A DNA stretch of 64,000 nucleotides from Bacteroidales bacterium. GTDB taxonomy: Bacteria; Bacteroidota; Bacteroidia; Bacteroidales; UBA932. Shown here piece by piece: positions 1 through 9,149 of the stretch; within the stretch, counting starts at the first letter, position 1, and every line of letters begins with the position of its first letter. The position numbers and the translations under genes are program-made. The stretch covers positions 18,146 through 82,145 of the forward strand of contig JAFPWG010000015.1 of the NCBI GenBank assembly GCA_017395045.1, read 5' to 3'. The notes beneath the pieces were generated by a model. That model made no database searches and was not told the DNA's origin. It worked only from the letters and a program-made list of their open reading frames with translations.

Positions 1-495
1 AAGGGCACCTATGCCTCCGACCACTTCAAGCGCATTTTCATCCTCCTGTACGTGGATCCCTACAAGGATAAGAAGGCTTCGACCAACCGCGTGTTCTGCT
101 CGTCCGAAACCTACGGGGTAACCACTTGGGCGATGTCCAAGAACAAGTTCCTGGAGTACCTGGACGGCGGAAACTTCGACAAGTGCGGTACCTCTGACAA
201 GGGCATGAACGACGTGTTCGACGAAATGACCGGCATGACCGTGAAGCAGAGCATCCGGGCGAATGCCACGGCGGTCACGACCAGCCAGTACTTCCATCTT
301 CCGGAGGGCCTGGCGGTCCAGATCCGCACCAGCGGCTTCGCGAAGTTCGCCGACACGGAGATCGACCCGGCCATCATCGGAGACCCGTCTGCCCAGGACG
401 GCGCCCTGTGCACCGCGACCGGCATCATTACCGTATACAATGGAGCGGTCCAGCTCGCCCTCGTGAACGAGGACAGCGTCAAGACCCAGCAGTAA
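1..495 (+). CDS. 3' end of a probable surface lipoprotein (DUF5689/OB-fold-like)
   Basis: The reading frame is open from the first base, so the start and any signal peptide lie outside the window; 164 codons are visible. The C-terminus alternates short hydrophobic strands with polar turns and ends in a GIITVYNGAVQLAL-type strand. That ending is typical of the OB-fold-like C-terminal domain (DUF5689) of Bacteroidota surface lipoproteins, which often accompany nuclease/phosphatase or SusCD clusters. No catalytic motif is visible. The stop is 7 bases before the M3 peptidase start, so the two are probably cotranscribed. The family assignment is by resemblance only. Confidence 0.5.
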   Translation, partial: KGTYASDHFKRIFILLYVDPYKDKKASTNRVFCSSETYGVTTWAMSKNKFLEYLDGGNFDKCGTSDKGMNDVFDEMTGMTVKQSIRANATAVTTSQYFHLPEGLAVQIRTSGFAKFADTEIDPAIIGDPSAQDGALCTATGIITVYNGAVQLALVNEDSVKTQQ

Positions 496-502
496 ACCGA
501 CT

Positions 503-2500
503 ATGAGACAGCATATTTTCCTATTTGCAGCCATGGCTCTGACAATGACAGCCTGCGGCCCCAAGGCCGGAAAGATTTTCAACGAAGAGTGGAACACGCC
601 TTACGGAACGGCTCCGTTCAGCCAGATCACCGAGGCGGACTTTGTGCCCGCCATCAAGGCCGGCATCGAGGCCCAGAAGGCCGAGGTCCGGGCGATCGTG
701 AACAATCCGGACGCTCCCACGTTCGAGAACACGATCGCGGCCTATGAACTCTCCGGCGAGCTTCTCGCAAGGGCTTCCGGCGTGTTCTTCAATCTGTCCG
801 AGTCCGATTCCACCCCCGAAATGCAGAAGATCGAAGAGGAGATCACCCCGCTGGTAACCGCGGCCTCCGACGAGATCTTCATGGACGACGCCTTCTTCGC
901 CCGTGTGAAAGCCGTGTATGACAATATGGACGGCCTGGACCGTGAGCAGCAGATGGTCGTGAAGAAGCTTTATGACCGCTTCGTCCGCAACGGTGTGGCC
1001 CTGGACGAGGCCGGAAAGGCCCGTTTCGCGGAGATCAACAGCCGCCTGGCAACCCTCAGCCAGAAGTTCGGCCAGAACCTCCTGGCGGAGAACAATGCCT
1101 TCAAGGAGGCCATCGGCGTGACCGTGTCCGCATATCCCGACTTCATGACCACCTGCGAGGACCGCTCTCTCCGCGAGAAGGCTTTCAAGGCCTACTCCAG
1201 CCGTTGCAACAACGGGGGAGAGCACGACAACAACGCCATCGTCCTGGAGATCATGAAACTCCGGACGGAGAAGGCCAACCTGCTGGGTTACAAGACTTCC
1301 GCCGAGTATCTCCTTGCCGACAAGATGGCCGGCGACCCGGCCACGGTGGATGCCTTCCTGCAGCCCATCATGGACGCGTCCATGCGCAAGGCCAAGGAAG
1401 AGATCGCCGACATGGAGGCCGTCGCAGGTCACAAGATCGAGCCTTGGGACTGGTTCTACTATGCCGAGAAGGTCCGTGCTTTGAAGTACGACCTGGACGA
1501 GTCCCTCACCAAGCCGTATTTTACGGCTGACAGCGTATCCAAGGGCGTATTCTACGCGGCTGAGAAGGTATATGGCATCCATGTCGAGCCTGCGCCCGAG
1601 GTGGAGGTGTACAACCCGGTGGCCAAGGCCTACAAACTCACCGATGCCGACGGCTCCCTCCTGGGCATCTTCTACCAGGACTGGTTCACCCGCGATACCA
1701 AGCGCGGAGGGGCCTGGATGAACAACTTCCGCGACCAGTACGTGAAGGACGGCGTAGACATCCGTCCGGTCATCGTGAACGTGTGCAACTTCCCTCCGGC
1801 CACGGAGGAGGCTCCGTCCATGCTGTCCATCGACAATGTGCAAACGGCCTTCCACGAGTTCGGCCACGCCCTGCACGGCTTCCTGACGAAGTGCCGCTAC
1901 GCCGAAGTGAGCGGAACCGGGGTCACCCGCGATTTCGTGGAGATGTTCTCCCAGTTCAACGAGAACTTCGCCTTCGAGCCGGAGATCCTGGCCGTCTATG
2001 CCAAGGATTACCGTACCGGTGAAACCATCCCGGCGGAACTGGTGGAGAAAATCGGCAAGTCCCTGAAATTCAACCAGGGATTCACCACGGGAGAGCTTTG
2101 CGCCGCCTCCATCCTGGACATGAAGTGGCACGAGCTTACGGCCGAGGATCTGGAGAAATTCACGGACGCCCAGTCCATCCGCGATTTCGAGACGAAGGTC
2201 TGCGGGGAGATGGGTCTCATCGACGAGATCATCCCTCGTTACCGCACGACCTATTTCAACCACATCTTCAACAGCGGCTACAGCGCCGGTTATTACAGCT
2301 ACCTGTGGTCCGAGGTGCTGGATGTGGATGCGTGGGAGAAATTCAAGGCTGACGGCGTATTCAATCCCGCCACGGCCAAGGCGTTCCGGGAAACCTTCCT
2401 GGAGCGGGGCGGCAGTGAAGAACCCATGACGCTCTTCCGTTCCTTCCGCGGTGCCGATCCCGATCCGGCGGCCCTCCTCCGCGCCCGCGGACTGGAGTAA
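503..2500 (+). CDS. dcp: M3 family peptidyl-dipeptidase (Dcp-like lipoprotein)
   Basis: A 665-residue zinc metallopeptidase of family M3, which releases C-terminal dipeptides from short peptides. The zinc-binding HEFGH motif is at residues 451-455 (FHEFGHALHG), and the third ligand probably lies in the downstream DFVEMFSQFNENF segment. The length matches Dcp/OpdA enzymes (about 680). The N-terminus MRQHIFLFAAMALTMTAC is a lipoprotein signal with the lipid-modified Cys at residue 18, so the enzyme probably sits on the periplasmic face of an envelope membrane. It follows the upstream partial gene by 7 bases and ends 8 bases from the convergent oxidoreductase gene; no terminator is visible between them. 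Confidence 0.93.
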   Translation: MRQHIFLFAAMALTMTACGPKAGKIFNEEWNTPYGTAPFSQITEADFVPAIKAGIEAQKAEVRAIVNNPDAPTFENTIAAYELSGELLARASGVFFNLSESDSTPEMQKIEEEITPLVTAASDEIFMDDAFFARVKAVYDNMDGLDREQQMVVKKLYDRFVRNGVALDEAGKARFAEINSRLATLSQKFGQNLLAENNAFKEAIGVTVSAYPDFMTTCEDRSLREKAFKAYSSRCNNGGEHDNNAIVLEIMKLRTEKANLLGYKTSAEYLLADKMAGDPATVDAFLQPIMDASMRKAKEEIADMEAVAGHKIEPWDWFYYAEKVRALKYDLDESLTKPYFTADSVSKGVFYAAEKVYGIHVEPAPEVEVYNPVAKAYKLTDADGSLLGIFYQDWFTRDTKRGGAWMNNFRDQYVKDGVDIRPVIVNVCNFPPATEEAPSMLSIDNVQTAFHEFGHALHGFLTKCRYAEVSGTGVTRDFVEMFSQFNENFAFEPEILAVYAKDYRTGETIPAELVEKIGKSLKFNQGFTTGELCAASILDMKWHELTAEDLEKFTDAQSIRDFETKVCGEMGLIDEIIPRYRTTYFNHIFNSGYSAGYYSYLWSEVLDVDAWEKFKADGVFNPATAKAFRETFLERGGSEEPMTLFRSFRGADPDPAALLRARGLE

Positions 2501-2508
2501 AACGCCGG

Positions 2509-3660
2509 CTACCGGGCCAGGAAACAGATCCGGTGGGCCTCCCGGGTGACGGAAAGCGGCACGGCCGTGGGATGTCCGGTGCGGAGGGAGTCGATGAAAT
2601 CCTCTATGAGGAAGCGGTCGGCCCCTGCGTGAAGCGGAAGGTCCAGCAAGGAGGAATAATCCTCCACCCTGCCATTGACTTCGAGCGTTGTCCCCAGCGC
2701 TCGAAGTTTTCCTTTTGACCCCTGGATGATGGTCCGGCGTCCCTCGTCCAGGGATACGCCGTCCAGCCGCATCGTCAGGCGGATTCCATTGTCCAGGAGG
2801 ACCCGGACTTCCTGGATGTCGTTCACGTCGTTGTCGCAGTGGTAGACACAACGGCCGTATCGGCCTGCTACCAGTTCTTCTTCAATGACGTCGTCCAGCG
2901 TTTTTCCTTCCGGGACATCGAAACCGGCCACCCAGGCATGCTGGTCGCGGTACAGTCTGACGGCGGAATAGGGACAGTCCACGGAACAGTCCAGGCATCG
3001 TCTGGCCGCCTGCGGGGGAGCACAGTCCGGGCGGAATCTGGTCAATCCGCCTTCCGACGTCACTTCCAGGGCCTTCCCCCCTGTCAGCCAGAGCAGGAAA
3101 TCGGTGTCGTGGCTGCATTTGGACAGGAAGATGGGACCGGAGAGGTCCTTCCGGGACCATAGGCCGCGGACGAATGTATGTCCCATCCGGTCCGGGCCGA
3201 TGGCTTCCGTATGGTCGATGGACAGGACCTGCCCGATCTCCCCGCTGTCCACGATTTCCTTGATCCTTCGGAAATACGGGTGATACCGCATGACCAGGCA
3301 CACGGATACCGGGATGCCCGTCTGCTTCGAAGCCTCCAGCATGCTGTCCAGTTCCTCCTGCGTCGATGCGGCCGGCTTTTCAACCAGCACGGGATATCCC
3401 GCCCGGATGGCGGACAAGGTCTCGGAGAAGTGCAGCTGGTCCGGGGTCGCGATGATGATGCCGTCCACGGCCCTCTTCTCAGAGAAGAAGGACGCCGTAT
3501 CGGAGAAGCAGGCGCTCTGCGGAACCCGGTACCGTTCTGCGGCCTGGGTGAGCCGGATCGGGTCCGAATCGACCAGGAAGGCGACCCTGGCATCCTGCGG
3601 CAGGCAGGACAGGTACTTCCCGGCCCGGTTTCCAATCCCTATGACGGCGATGTTGACCAT
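2509..3660 (-). CDS. Gfo/Idh/MocA family oxidoreductase with a cysteine-rich insert
   Basis: A 383-residue NAD(P)-dependent sugar oxidoreductase. The N-terminal Rossmann fold begins IAVIGIGNRAGKYL, and the family EKP motif is present as VLVEKPAAS near residue 95. The C-terminal half has an unusual run of cysteines (RCLDCSVDCPYSA, then GRCVYHCD) that could bind metal; ordinary Gfo/Idh enzymes lack this. It is the last gene of the GH130-GH92-ROK-ManA series, 17 bases after manA, so the substrate is probably a sugar released by the locus, but the reaction cannot be read from the sequence. Some Gfo/Idh relatives are NAD-dependent glycosidases (for example GH109), which is an alternative role. Confidence 0.85.
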   Translation of the reverse strand: MVNIAVIGIGNRAGKYLSCLPQDARVAFLVDSDPIRLTQAAERYRVPQSACFSDTASFFSEKRAVDGIIIATPDQLHFSETLSAIRAGYPVLVEKPAASTQEELDSMLEASKQTGIPVSVCLVMRYHPYFRRIKEIVDSGEIGQVLSIDHTEAIGPDRMGHTFVRGLWSRKDLSGPIFLSKCSHDTDFLLWLTGGKALEVTSEGGLTRFRPDCAPPQAARRCLDCSVDCPYSAVRLYRDQHAWVAGFDVPEGKTLDDVIEEELVAGRYGRCVYHCDNDVNDIQEVRVLLDNGIRLTMRLDGVSLDEGRRTIIQGSKGKLRALGTTLEVNGRVEDYSSLLDLPLHAGADRFLIEDFIDSLRTGHPTAVPLSVTREAHRICFLAR

Positions 3661-3677
3661 GGAGACTTCGGTCTGCG

Positions 3678-4694
3678 TTAGCGGATATAGCTTGTGAGGA
3701 CTTTCATTCCTCCTTCGGCCGGCGAAAGGGCGATGCCGACGGAAGAGGCGGGGATCAGGACAGTTTCGCCCTGTCTGAGGGTCGTGCGGTGGCCCTTGGT
3801 GGGCCCGCGTCGGCCTTCTTCGTCAAAGACGGGTTCGGAATCCGTCAGCGTTCCGGAGCCGGAGATGCACATCACGATGAGGAACGAGTCGATGCACGAA
3901 AGGTCCTTCGTGACCTTTTTGTCCAGGTCGTAGAGGCTGGTAGTGAAGTACTTGCAGGAGACAAGCACATTCTCTTCGTCCTTGACGGGTGAATACTGCG
4001 TCCGATAGTCCGGGTAAACCTTATAGTCGATGGCCTCTTTGGCGAGCTCCGTGTGAAGCTCGCGCGGCTTGCCGTCCAGCCCCACACGGCCGTAGTCGTA
4101 GATGCGGTAGGTGAGGTCGGAGGTTTGCTGGATTTCGGAGATGAAGCAGCCGCTGCAGATGGCGTGGATGCGCCCGGCAGGCAGGAAGAACACGTCGCCG
4201 GGATGCACTTCGTGGCGGGCCAGCACGTCGATGATGGTATCGTCGGCGATGCGCCTTTCATACTCTTCCGGCGTGATTTCCCGGGACAGGCCCGAATACA
4301 GGCAGGCACCCGGTTCCGCATCCACCACGTACCACATCTCTGTCTTGCCGTTGGGCTCCCCGTGCCTGCGCCGGGCCATGGCGTCGTCGGGATGGACCTG
4401 GATGGACAGGTCGTCCCGGGCGTCGATGAACTTGACGAGGAGGGGGAACTCGTCTCCCATGCGGGCATACACGTGCTCTCCCACGAGCCGGCCCTTATAC
4501 TGCCGGACAAGGTCCGTGAGGTTCCGGCCCCTCAGGGCGCCGTTCGTGACTACGGATTCGTGTCCGGGGACGTCGGACACTTCCCAGCTTTCGCCGATCA
4601 GGTCATGTTCGCCGGCCAGGCCCTTGTACCGGCCGATCTTGTTTCCGCCCCAGACCATCGTCCGGAGGAAAGGCTTGAATTTCAGCGGATACAT
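3678..4694 (-). CDS. manA: Mannose-6-phosphate isomerase, class I
   Basis: A 338-residue cupin-type isomerase that interconverts mannose-6-phosphate and fructose-6-phosphate in the cytoplasm. Diagnostic segments are LSIQVHPDD (zinc ligand His), GKTEMWYVVD (zinc ligand Glu), PAGRIHAICSG and QTSDLTYRIYDYGR. The protein is short, like other Bacteroidota ManA enzymes. It starts 3 bases after the ROK kinase stop. In this operon it is the entry step to glycolysis for mannose freed by the GH92, GH125 and GH130 enzymes. Confidence 0.95.
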   Translation of the reverse strand: MYPLKFKPFLRTMVWGGNKIGRYKGLAGEHDLIGESWEVSDVPGHESVVTNGALRGRNLTDLVRQYKGRLVGEHVYARMGDEFPLLVKFIDARDDLSIQVHPDDAMARRRHGEPNGKTEMWYVVDAEPGACLYSGLSREITPEEYERRIADDTIIDVLARHEVHPGDVFFLPAGRIHAICSGCFISEIQQTSDLTYRIYDYGRVGLDGKPRELHTELAKEAIDYKVYPDYRTQYSPVKDEENVLVSCKYFTTSLYDLDKKVTKDLSCIDSFLIVMCISGSGTLTDSEPVFDEEGRRGPTKGHRTTLRQGETVLIPASSVGIALSPAEGGMKVLTSYIR

Positions 4695-4697
4695 GGG

Positions 4698-5804
4698 CTA
4701 TGCGTCCAATTGCGCCAGGGCGAAGTCGTAGGCGCCCACGGAGATGGCCTTGGAGGCGCCGATCTTGGAAATCATCACGCCGATGCGTTTCTGCGGGTCA
4801 TAGGTGACGGTCCTGTCGGAGCCGTACACCTGCAGCTCGCGGGCGCTGCCTTTGGCGAAGGCGGCGAATTCGGCCTCGTCGTCCAGGTTGTACACCTTCA
4901 TCTGCACCTTGGCGAGCGTATCGCCGGACAGGGTGCGCACCGTACCGCGGAGAGCGTCCAACAGGCTGGGCATGAAGTACTTCTTGGAGGCGGTAATGCC
5001 GCCGCCGATGACGATGAGTCCGTCCATCAGCTGTGCGGCGACGGCCATTGCGTCGCCCGCGACGGTGCCCATCTCCGCGAAGGCGGCCCGGGCGGCGTCC
5101 GGATTGCCCGGCCGCGTCCCTTCCGCGATGTCGAAGATGTCCTTCGGAGTCAGCAGCGGATCGTTGTCTCCCGACCGCTCGCCATAGACGCGCTTGACGG
5201 CCCGGATGGCCACACCGTCCTCCACGATGACGTCGCGGATGCGGCTGTGCGGCAGGCAGTAGGTCTCCACGCAGGAGTTGTCGCCCCGGTTCAGCCGGCC
5301 GTTTATGACGCAGCCGATACCGAAGCCCGTCCCGAACGTATATCCGATGAGGTTCCGGTACCGCTTGGCGCTGCCGAGGGCCTTCAGCCGCTCGTTGATT
5401 TCCGGCAGGGCTCCGCCGAGGGCTTCGCCGAAGGCGTACAGGTCGCCGTCGTTGTTGATGAACACGGGAATGCCGAACTTTTCCTGGAGGAACGGACCCA
5501 GCGCCACGCCGTCGCGGAAGGACGGGAAGTTCGGGAGGTATCCGCCGATGATGCCGTTCGGATAGTCGGCCGGCCCCGGGAAGGCGAAGCTGATGGCGAC
5601 CGGTTTTTCTCCGCCGAGGGTGTTCATGACGGACTCGAACCCGAGGACCATGGTCTTCAGGCACAGGTCCAGGTCGTTGGCGTTGGACGGGAGCGTGATC
5701 GGCTCTCCGACATATTGCTCCCCGCGCATCGCGCCGAACACCATGTTGGTACCGCCGGCGTCCAGGGTGAGGACGATTCTGGAATCGTTGGAATAATTGC
5801 CCAT
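4698..5804 (-). CDS. ROK family sugar kinase
   Basis: A 368-residue ROK (repressor, ORF, kinase) protein without the DNA-binding N-terminus, so it should be a kinase. The phosphate-binding segment LTLDAGGTNMVFGA is near residues 12-25, the sugar-binding region contains INNDGDLYAFGEA, and GYTFGTGFGIG is present. The canonical zinc motif (CxCGxxGCxE) is missing; the region reads GDNSCVETYCLPHSRI. It sits between GH92 (8-base gap) and manA (3-base gap), so mannose or N-acetylglucosamine released from the glycan is the likely substrate; this is inferred from context. Confidence 0.88.
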   Translation of the reverse strand: MGNYSNDSRIVLTLDAGGTNMVFGAMRGEQYVGEPITLPSNANDLDLCLKTMVLGFESVMNTLGGEKPVAISFAFPGPADYPNGIIGGYLPNFPSFRDGVALGPFLQEKFGIPVFINNDGDLYAFGEALGGALPEINERLKALGSAKRYRNLIGYTFGTGFGIGCVINGRLNRGDNSCVETYCLPHSRIRDVIVEDGVAIRAVKRVYGERSGDNDPLLTPKDIFDIAEGTRPGNPDAARAAFAEMGTVAGDAMAVAAQLMDGLIVIGGGITASKKYFMPSLLDALRGTVRTLSGDTLAKVQMKVYNLDDEAEFAAFAKGSARELQVYGSDRTVTYDPQKRIGVMISKIGASKAISVGAYDFALAQLDA

Positions 5805-5812
5805 AAATTGTA

Positions 5813-8044
5813 TTATTTGCCCATCGTGAACTCCAGCTTGCCGCCGGCGACGATGTCTTTGTATTCGATATAGGGAAGGTCATATGGCTTGCCGTTCAGT
5901 TTTACGCCGCGGATGTAGGGTTTCTCTTCGGAAAGGCCCCTGGCCGTAACGGTGAACGTGCCGCCGGCGACCTTCACGACCGCTTTCGGGAGGTTCGGGG
6001 CGCCGAACCAGAAGCGGGGGCAGGCAGGCTCCACCTGATAGAACCCGAGGGAGGAGAGCACGTACCAGGCACTCATCTGGCCTACGTCCTCATTGCCCGC
6101 AAGGCCTTCTACGTCGTTGAAATACATCTCCTTGTACACCTGGCGCAGGCGGTCAGCCGCCTTTTCGGGCTCTCCGAGCATGGAGTACAGGTAGATGGTA
6201 TGGTGCCCCGGCTCGTTCCCGTGGGCATACTGGCCGATGAGGCCGGAGATGTCGGGGGACGCATTCTCGCCCTCCACGTGGTCCGGAGCTTCGAACAGGC
6301 CGTCAAGCTTGGCGAGGGTAGCTTCACGCGATCCGAACAGCTCCACCAGTCCATCCACGTCGTGAGGGACCAGCCAGATGTACTGCCAGCCGGTTCCCTC
6401 GGTGTAGTCGGACGTCTCGTGGCGGGAATAGATCGGGTCGAAGGGCTCGGTGAAGGAACCATCGACCTTGCGGCCGCGCATGAACTGCAGCTCCGGGTCC
6501 CAGAAATGGCGGTAGGAGCGGCTCCGGTCGCGATAGACGGCCGCCACGGCGTCGTTGCCCAGGAATGCGGCGGCATTGGACAGGGCCCCGTCGGCGATGG
6601 CGTATTCCATGTCGTTGGCGACGGATTCCCGGTACAGGTCGGCCGGGATGAAACCGTATTCCATCCGGAGGTCCTGGCCGCGGTCGGGCCGGGTGGCGGT
6701 CATCGTCATCGCATTGATTATCTGTTCCTTCGTGAGCCCGGCATCGAAGCCCTTGACGATGTTGTCGGCAAAGGCGATGAGGCCCGGATTGCCTACCATG
6801 CAGTCGGTCTCGTTGCCCATCAGGTGCCAGACCGGCAGGTCGCCCTGCTGCTCGTAGATGTGGTAGAACGTGGCCGTGACGTCGTTGCAGCGCTCCGGAT
6901 GGATCACCGTCATCAGCGGCATCGCGGCACGGTAGGTGTCCCACAGGGAGAAGGTCGTATAGTTCTGGAAGTCGCCCGGACGGACGACATCGTCGGCTCC
7001 GCGGTACTGTCCGTCCACGTCATTGAAAACGGAGGGAGCTATCATCGTGTGGTACAGGGCGGTGTAGAAAACGGTTCTGGCGTCGGCGTCGAGGCCGGAG
7101 ACGGCCACCTTGCCCAGTTCCTTGTTCCAGGCTGCGCGGGCATCGGCCTTCACGGCTTCGAAGTCCCAGCCGGGGAGTTCCGCGGCCATGTTGGCCCTGG
7201 CCCCCTCGATGGAGACGGGGGAGAGGGCGACCTTTACGAGAACCTGCTCGTTCTCAACGGTTTCGCCCAGGGTGTAATAACCATAAACGGGCTTGCGGAC
7301 TCGTCCGCGTTCGCTGTCGTTGTTCGGATTCTCCGCGACGGAGAACTGGGTGGAAGGCCGGGAGAATTCGGCCCAGAAGAACACTTTCTGGTTCCGGGCC
7401 CATCCCGTCGAGAAGCGATAGCCGCCGATGGCCTTCACGTGTCCGTCCGCGTTCTTTACGACCTCGAATCCGGCGTCGGTCACATCGTCCCAGCATCCGC
7501 CGTTCTCCAGGTCGAAGACGAGGTTCGCGTTGTCCGAAGCCGGGAACGTATATCGATGGAAGCCCACGCGGGCGGTGGCGGTCATTTCCGCCGTGATGCC
7601 GTATCGTTCCAGGGGAACGCTGTAGTAACCGGGTTCGCAGACCTCTTTCGTGCGGTCCGCATAGGACCAGGCACCGGAACCGGGGCGGTCTTCGGAACCG
7701 CGTTCCGGCGTCGTGGGGCCGGTCGTGGGCATCACCGTCACATCGAACAGGTCGCCGATGCCGGTTCCGCTCAGGTGCGTGTGGCTGAAGCCGATGACGG
7801 TGCGGTCGCTGTCATGGTAGCCGGAGCACCAGTCCCAGCTTTGCGGGATGCTGGTCGGGCCCAGCTGGACGAAGCCGAAAGGCACGTTCGCGCCCACGAA
7901 AACGTGGCCGTGGCCACCGGCCCCGATCTTCGGGTTCACGAATGCGGCGTAGTCTTCGACCGGGGTGGTTGAATGGCATGCTGCCAGGATGGCTGACGCT
8001 AGGGCGAGAATGAGAGGGCGGGGTTTCATACGGTTTCGGTTCAT
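5813..8044 (-). CDS. GH92 alpha-mannosidase (lipoprotein), copy A
   Basis: A GH92 exo-alpha-mannosidase of about 743 residues, a calcium-dependent inverting enzyme that removes alpha-linked mannose from N-glycans. Family signatures appear in order: HGHVFVGANVPFGFVQLGP, WCSGYHDSD, GFSHTHLSGTGIGD, FSLWDTYRA, EGTGWQYIWLVPHDVDG, GNEPGHHTIYLY and GNEDVGQMSAWYV. The GNEPxHH and EGTGWQY segments resemble those of characterised alpha-1,2-type members. The signal peptide has lipobox LAAC. The start at 8044 (MNRNRMKPRP) is A-rich upstream; an in-frame ATG at 8029 (MKPRP) is equally possible. It follows GH130 by 46 bases and precedes the ROK gene by 8. Confidence 0.96.
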   Translation of the reverse strand: MNRNRMKPRPLILALASAILAACHSTTPVEDYAAFVNPKIGAGGHGHVFVGANVPFGFVQLGPTSIPQSWDWCSGYHDSDRTVIGFSHTHLSGTGIGDLFDVTVMPTTGPTTPERGSEDRPGSGAWSYADRTKEVCEPGYYSVPLERYGITAEMTATARVGFHRYTFPASDNANLVFDLENGGCWDDVTDAGFEVVKNADGHVKAIGGYRFSTGWARNQKVFFWAEFSRPSTQFSVAENPNNDSERGRVRKPVYGYYTLGETVENEQVLVKVALSPVSIEGARANMAAELPGWDFEAVKADARAAWNKELGKVAVSGLDADARTVFYTALYHTMIAPSVFNDVDGQYRGADDVVRPGDFQNYTTFSLWDTYRAAMPLMTVIHPERCNDVTATFYHIYEQQGDLPVWHLMGNETDCMVGNPGLIAFADNIVKGFDAGLTKEQIINAMTMTATRPDRGQDLRMEYGFIPADLYRESVANDMEYAIADGALSNAAAFLGNDAVAAVYRDRSRSYRHFWDPELQFMRGRKVDGSFTEPFDPIYSRHETSDYTEGTGWQYIWLVPHDVDGLVELFGSREATLAKLDGLFEAPDHVEGENASPDISGLIGQYAHGNEPGHHTIYLYSMLGEPEKAADRLRQVYKEMYFNDVEGLAGNEDVGQMSAWYVLSSLGFYQVEPACPRFWFGAPNLPKAVVKVAGGTFTVTARGLSEEKPYIRGVKLNGKPYDLPYIEYKDIVAGGKLEFTMGK

Positions 8045-8048
8045 CTTG

Positions 8049-8080
8049 TAAAAATACAAAGAATCCTGTTCTTTTACAAA
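8049..8080 (-). promoter_or_regulatory. Possible promoter for GH92 copy A
   Basis: On the minus strand TTTG (8077-8080) is followed after 20 bases by TATTTTTA (8049-8056), a near match to the Bacteroidetes -33/-7 pattern. It lies in the short gap after GH130. If used, transcription would begin next to 8044 and favour translation from the ATG at 8029. Confidence 0.3.
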
Positions 8081-8090
8081 AGCAAATCTG

Positions 8091-9092
8091 CTACAGGATG
8101 TTCGTCCGTTTCGTGAACTCCACAATTTCAGGAATATAGCCGAAGGCAAGGCCGGTAACGGTGTCGGCGCAGCCATAGTAGACGGCGATGCGGCCGGTCT
8201 TCGGATCGTGGAGGGCGGCGCAAGGGAAGGTAACGCTGGGTACGTCACCCACGAGCTCGTAGTACTCGCGCGGGCTGATGAGGTACTGGCCGCTGCGGGC
8301 GAGGACCTTCCAGGGCTTTTCGAGATCCAGCAGGGCGCTGCCGAACGCATAGACATAGCCGTTGCAGGAGCGAAGGACGCCATGATAGAGGAGGAGCCAG
8401 CCTTCGGAGGTCTCGATGGGCACGGGACCCGCGCCGATCTTCATGCACTGCCAGGCGCTCACCTCGAAGGGTGCCGGAGCCATTACGTGCCGATGGTGTC
8501 CCCAGAACTCCAGGTCCGGGGATTCGCTGTAAAAGATGTCGCCGAAGGCCGTATGGCCCGTGTCGGAAGGTCGCGAGAGCATCGCAAACCGGCCGTCGAT
8601 CTTCTTCGGAAACAGCACACCGTTGCGGTTGTACGGCAGGAAGGCATTCTCCACCTGGTGGAAGGTCTCGAAATCGTCGGTCCAGGCCACGCCGATGGTG
8701 GGCCCGTGATATCCGTTGCACCAGGTTACATAGTAGCGGCCGTCGATCTCCACGACGCGCGGGTCATACCCATAGACCCACTCCGCGACCTCGGGGATGT
8801 CGCAGGAGAACTTGATTGTCTCCGGCTTGATGTCCCACCGGATGCCGTCCTTGGAGAAACCCACGTGCAGGGTCATCCTGCGGTTCTTGTCATCGCAGCG
8901 GAACACCCCGGCAAACCCGCCCTTGAACGGGACCACCGCACTGTTGAAAATACTGTTGCTGTCCGGGAGCAAGTCTCTCGGAATCACGGGGTTCTTGCTA
9001 TAACGCCACAGGACGTCCATGCATCCTGCCGGCCTTTCTTCCCAGGGCATGCCCGGGAGGGGATTTCCGTAAATATCCATAGTGGACTCCAT
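8091..9092 (-). CDS. GH130 mannoside phosphorylase (Man-beta-1,4-GlcNAc type)
   Basis: A GH130 enzyme of about 333 residues. Members phosphorolyse beta-mannosides to mannose-1-phosphate. No signal peptide is visible, consistent with a cytoplasmic phosphorylase. Family features include [12 protein letters not shown] near the N-terminus, [19 protein letters not shown], the [21 protein letters not shown] core that carries the conserved Asp, [19 protein letters not shown], and a C-terminal [16 protein letters not shown] strand. In an N-glycan locus the expected substrate is the Man-beta-1,4-GlcNAc core. The start at 9092 ([10 protein letters not shown]) has an A-rich upstream; 9080 (MDIYGN) is an alternative. 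It is the first gene of the GH130-GH92-ROK-manA-Gfo series. Confidence 0.93.
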   Translation of the reverse strand: MESTMDIYGNPLPGMPWEERPAGCMDVLWRYSKNPVIPRDLLPDSNSIFNSAVVPFKGGFAGVFRCDDKNRRMTLHVGFSKDGIRWDIKPETIKFSCDIPEVAEWVYGYDPRVVEIDGRYYVTWCNGYHGPTIGVAWTDDFETFHQVENAFLPYNRNGVLFPKKIDGRFAMLSRPSDTGHTAFGDIFYSESPDLEFWGHHRHVMAPAPFEVSAWQCMKIGAGPVPIETSEGWLLLYHGVLRSCNGYVYAFGSALLDLEKPWKVLARSGQYLISPREYYELVGDVPSVTFPCAALHDPKTGRIAVYYGCADTVTGLAFGYIPEIVEFTKRTNIL

Positions 9093-9119
9093 TTTTGTTG
9101 ATGGTATCAGATTATTATG

Positions 9120-9149
9120 TAAAGATAACGAAATCCTTCGATTATTAAA
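9120..9149 (-). promoter_or_regulatory. Possible promoter for the GH130 operon
   Basis: On the minus strand TTTA (9146-9149) is separated by 18 bases from TATCTTTA (9120-9127), an imperfect Bacteroidetes promoter. It sits about 28 bases ahead of the GH130 start at 9092. It overlaps the start of the degraded leucine-rich-repeat reading frame on the other strand. Confidence 0.3.

Noticed and set aside
521-2851. A 776-codon open frame antisense to the M3 peptidase
   Set aside because: The plus-strand frame has the HEFGH motif and a lipoprotein signal; the antisense protein is low-complexity Gly/Leu/Val/His-rich, the usual result of GC-rich codon bias.
4053-5873. A 606-codon plus-strand frame across manA and the ROK gene
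   Set aside because: It spans two clearly coding minus-strand genes and has composition typical of an antisense shadow.
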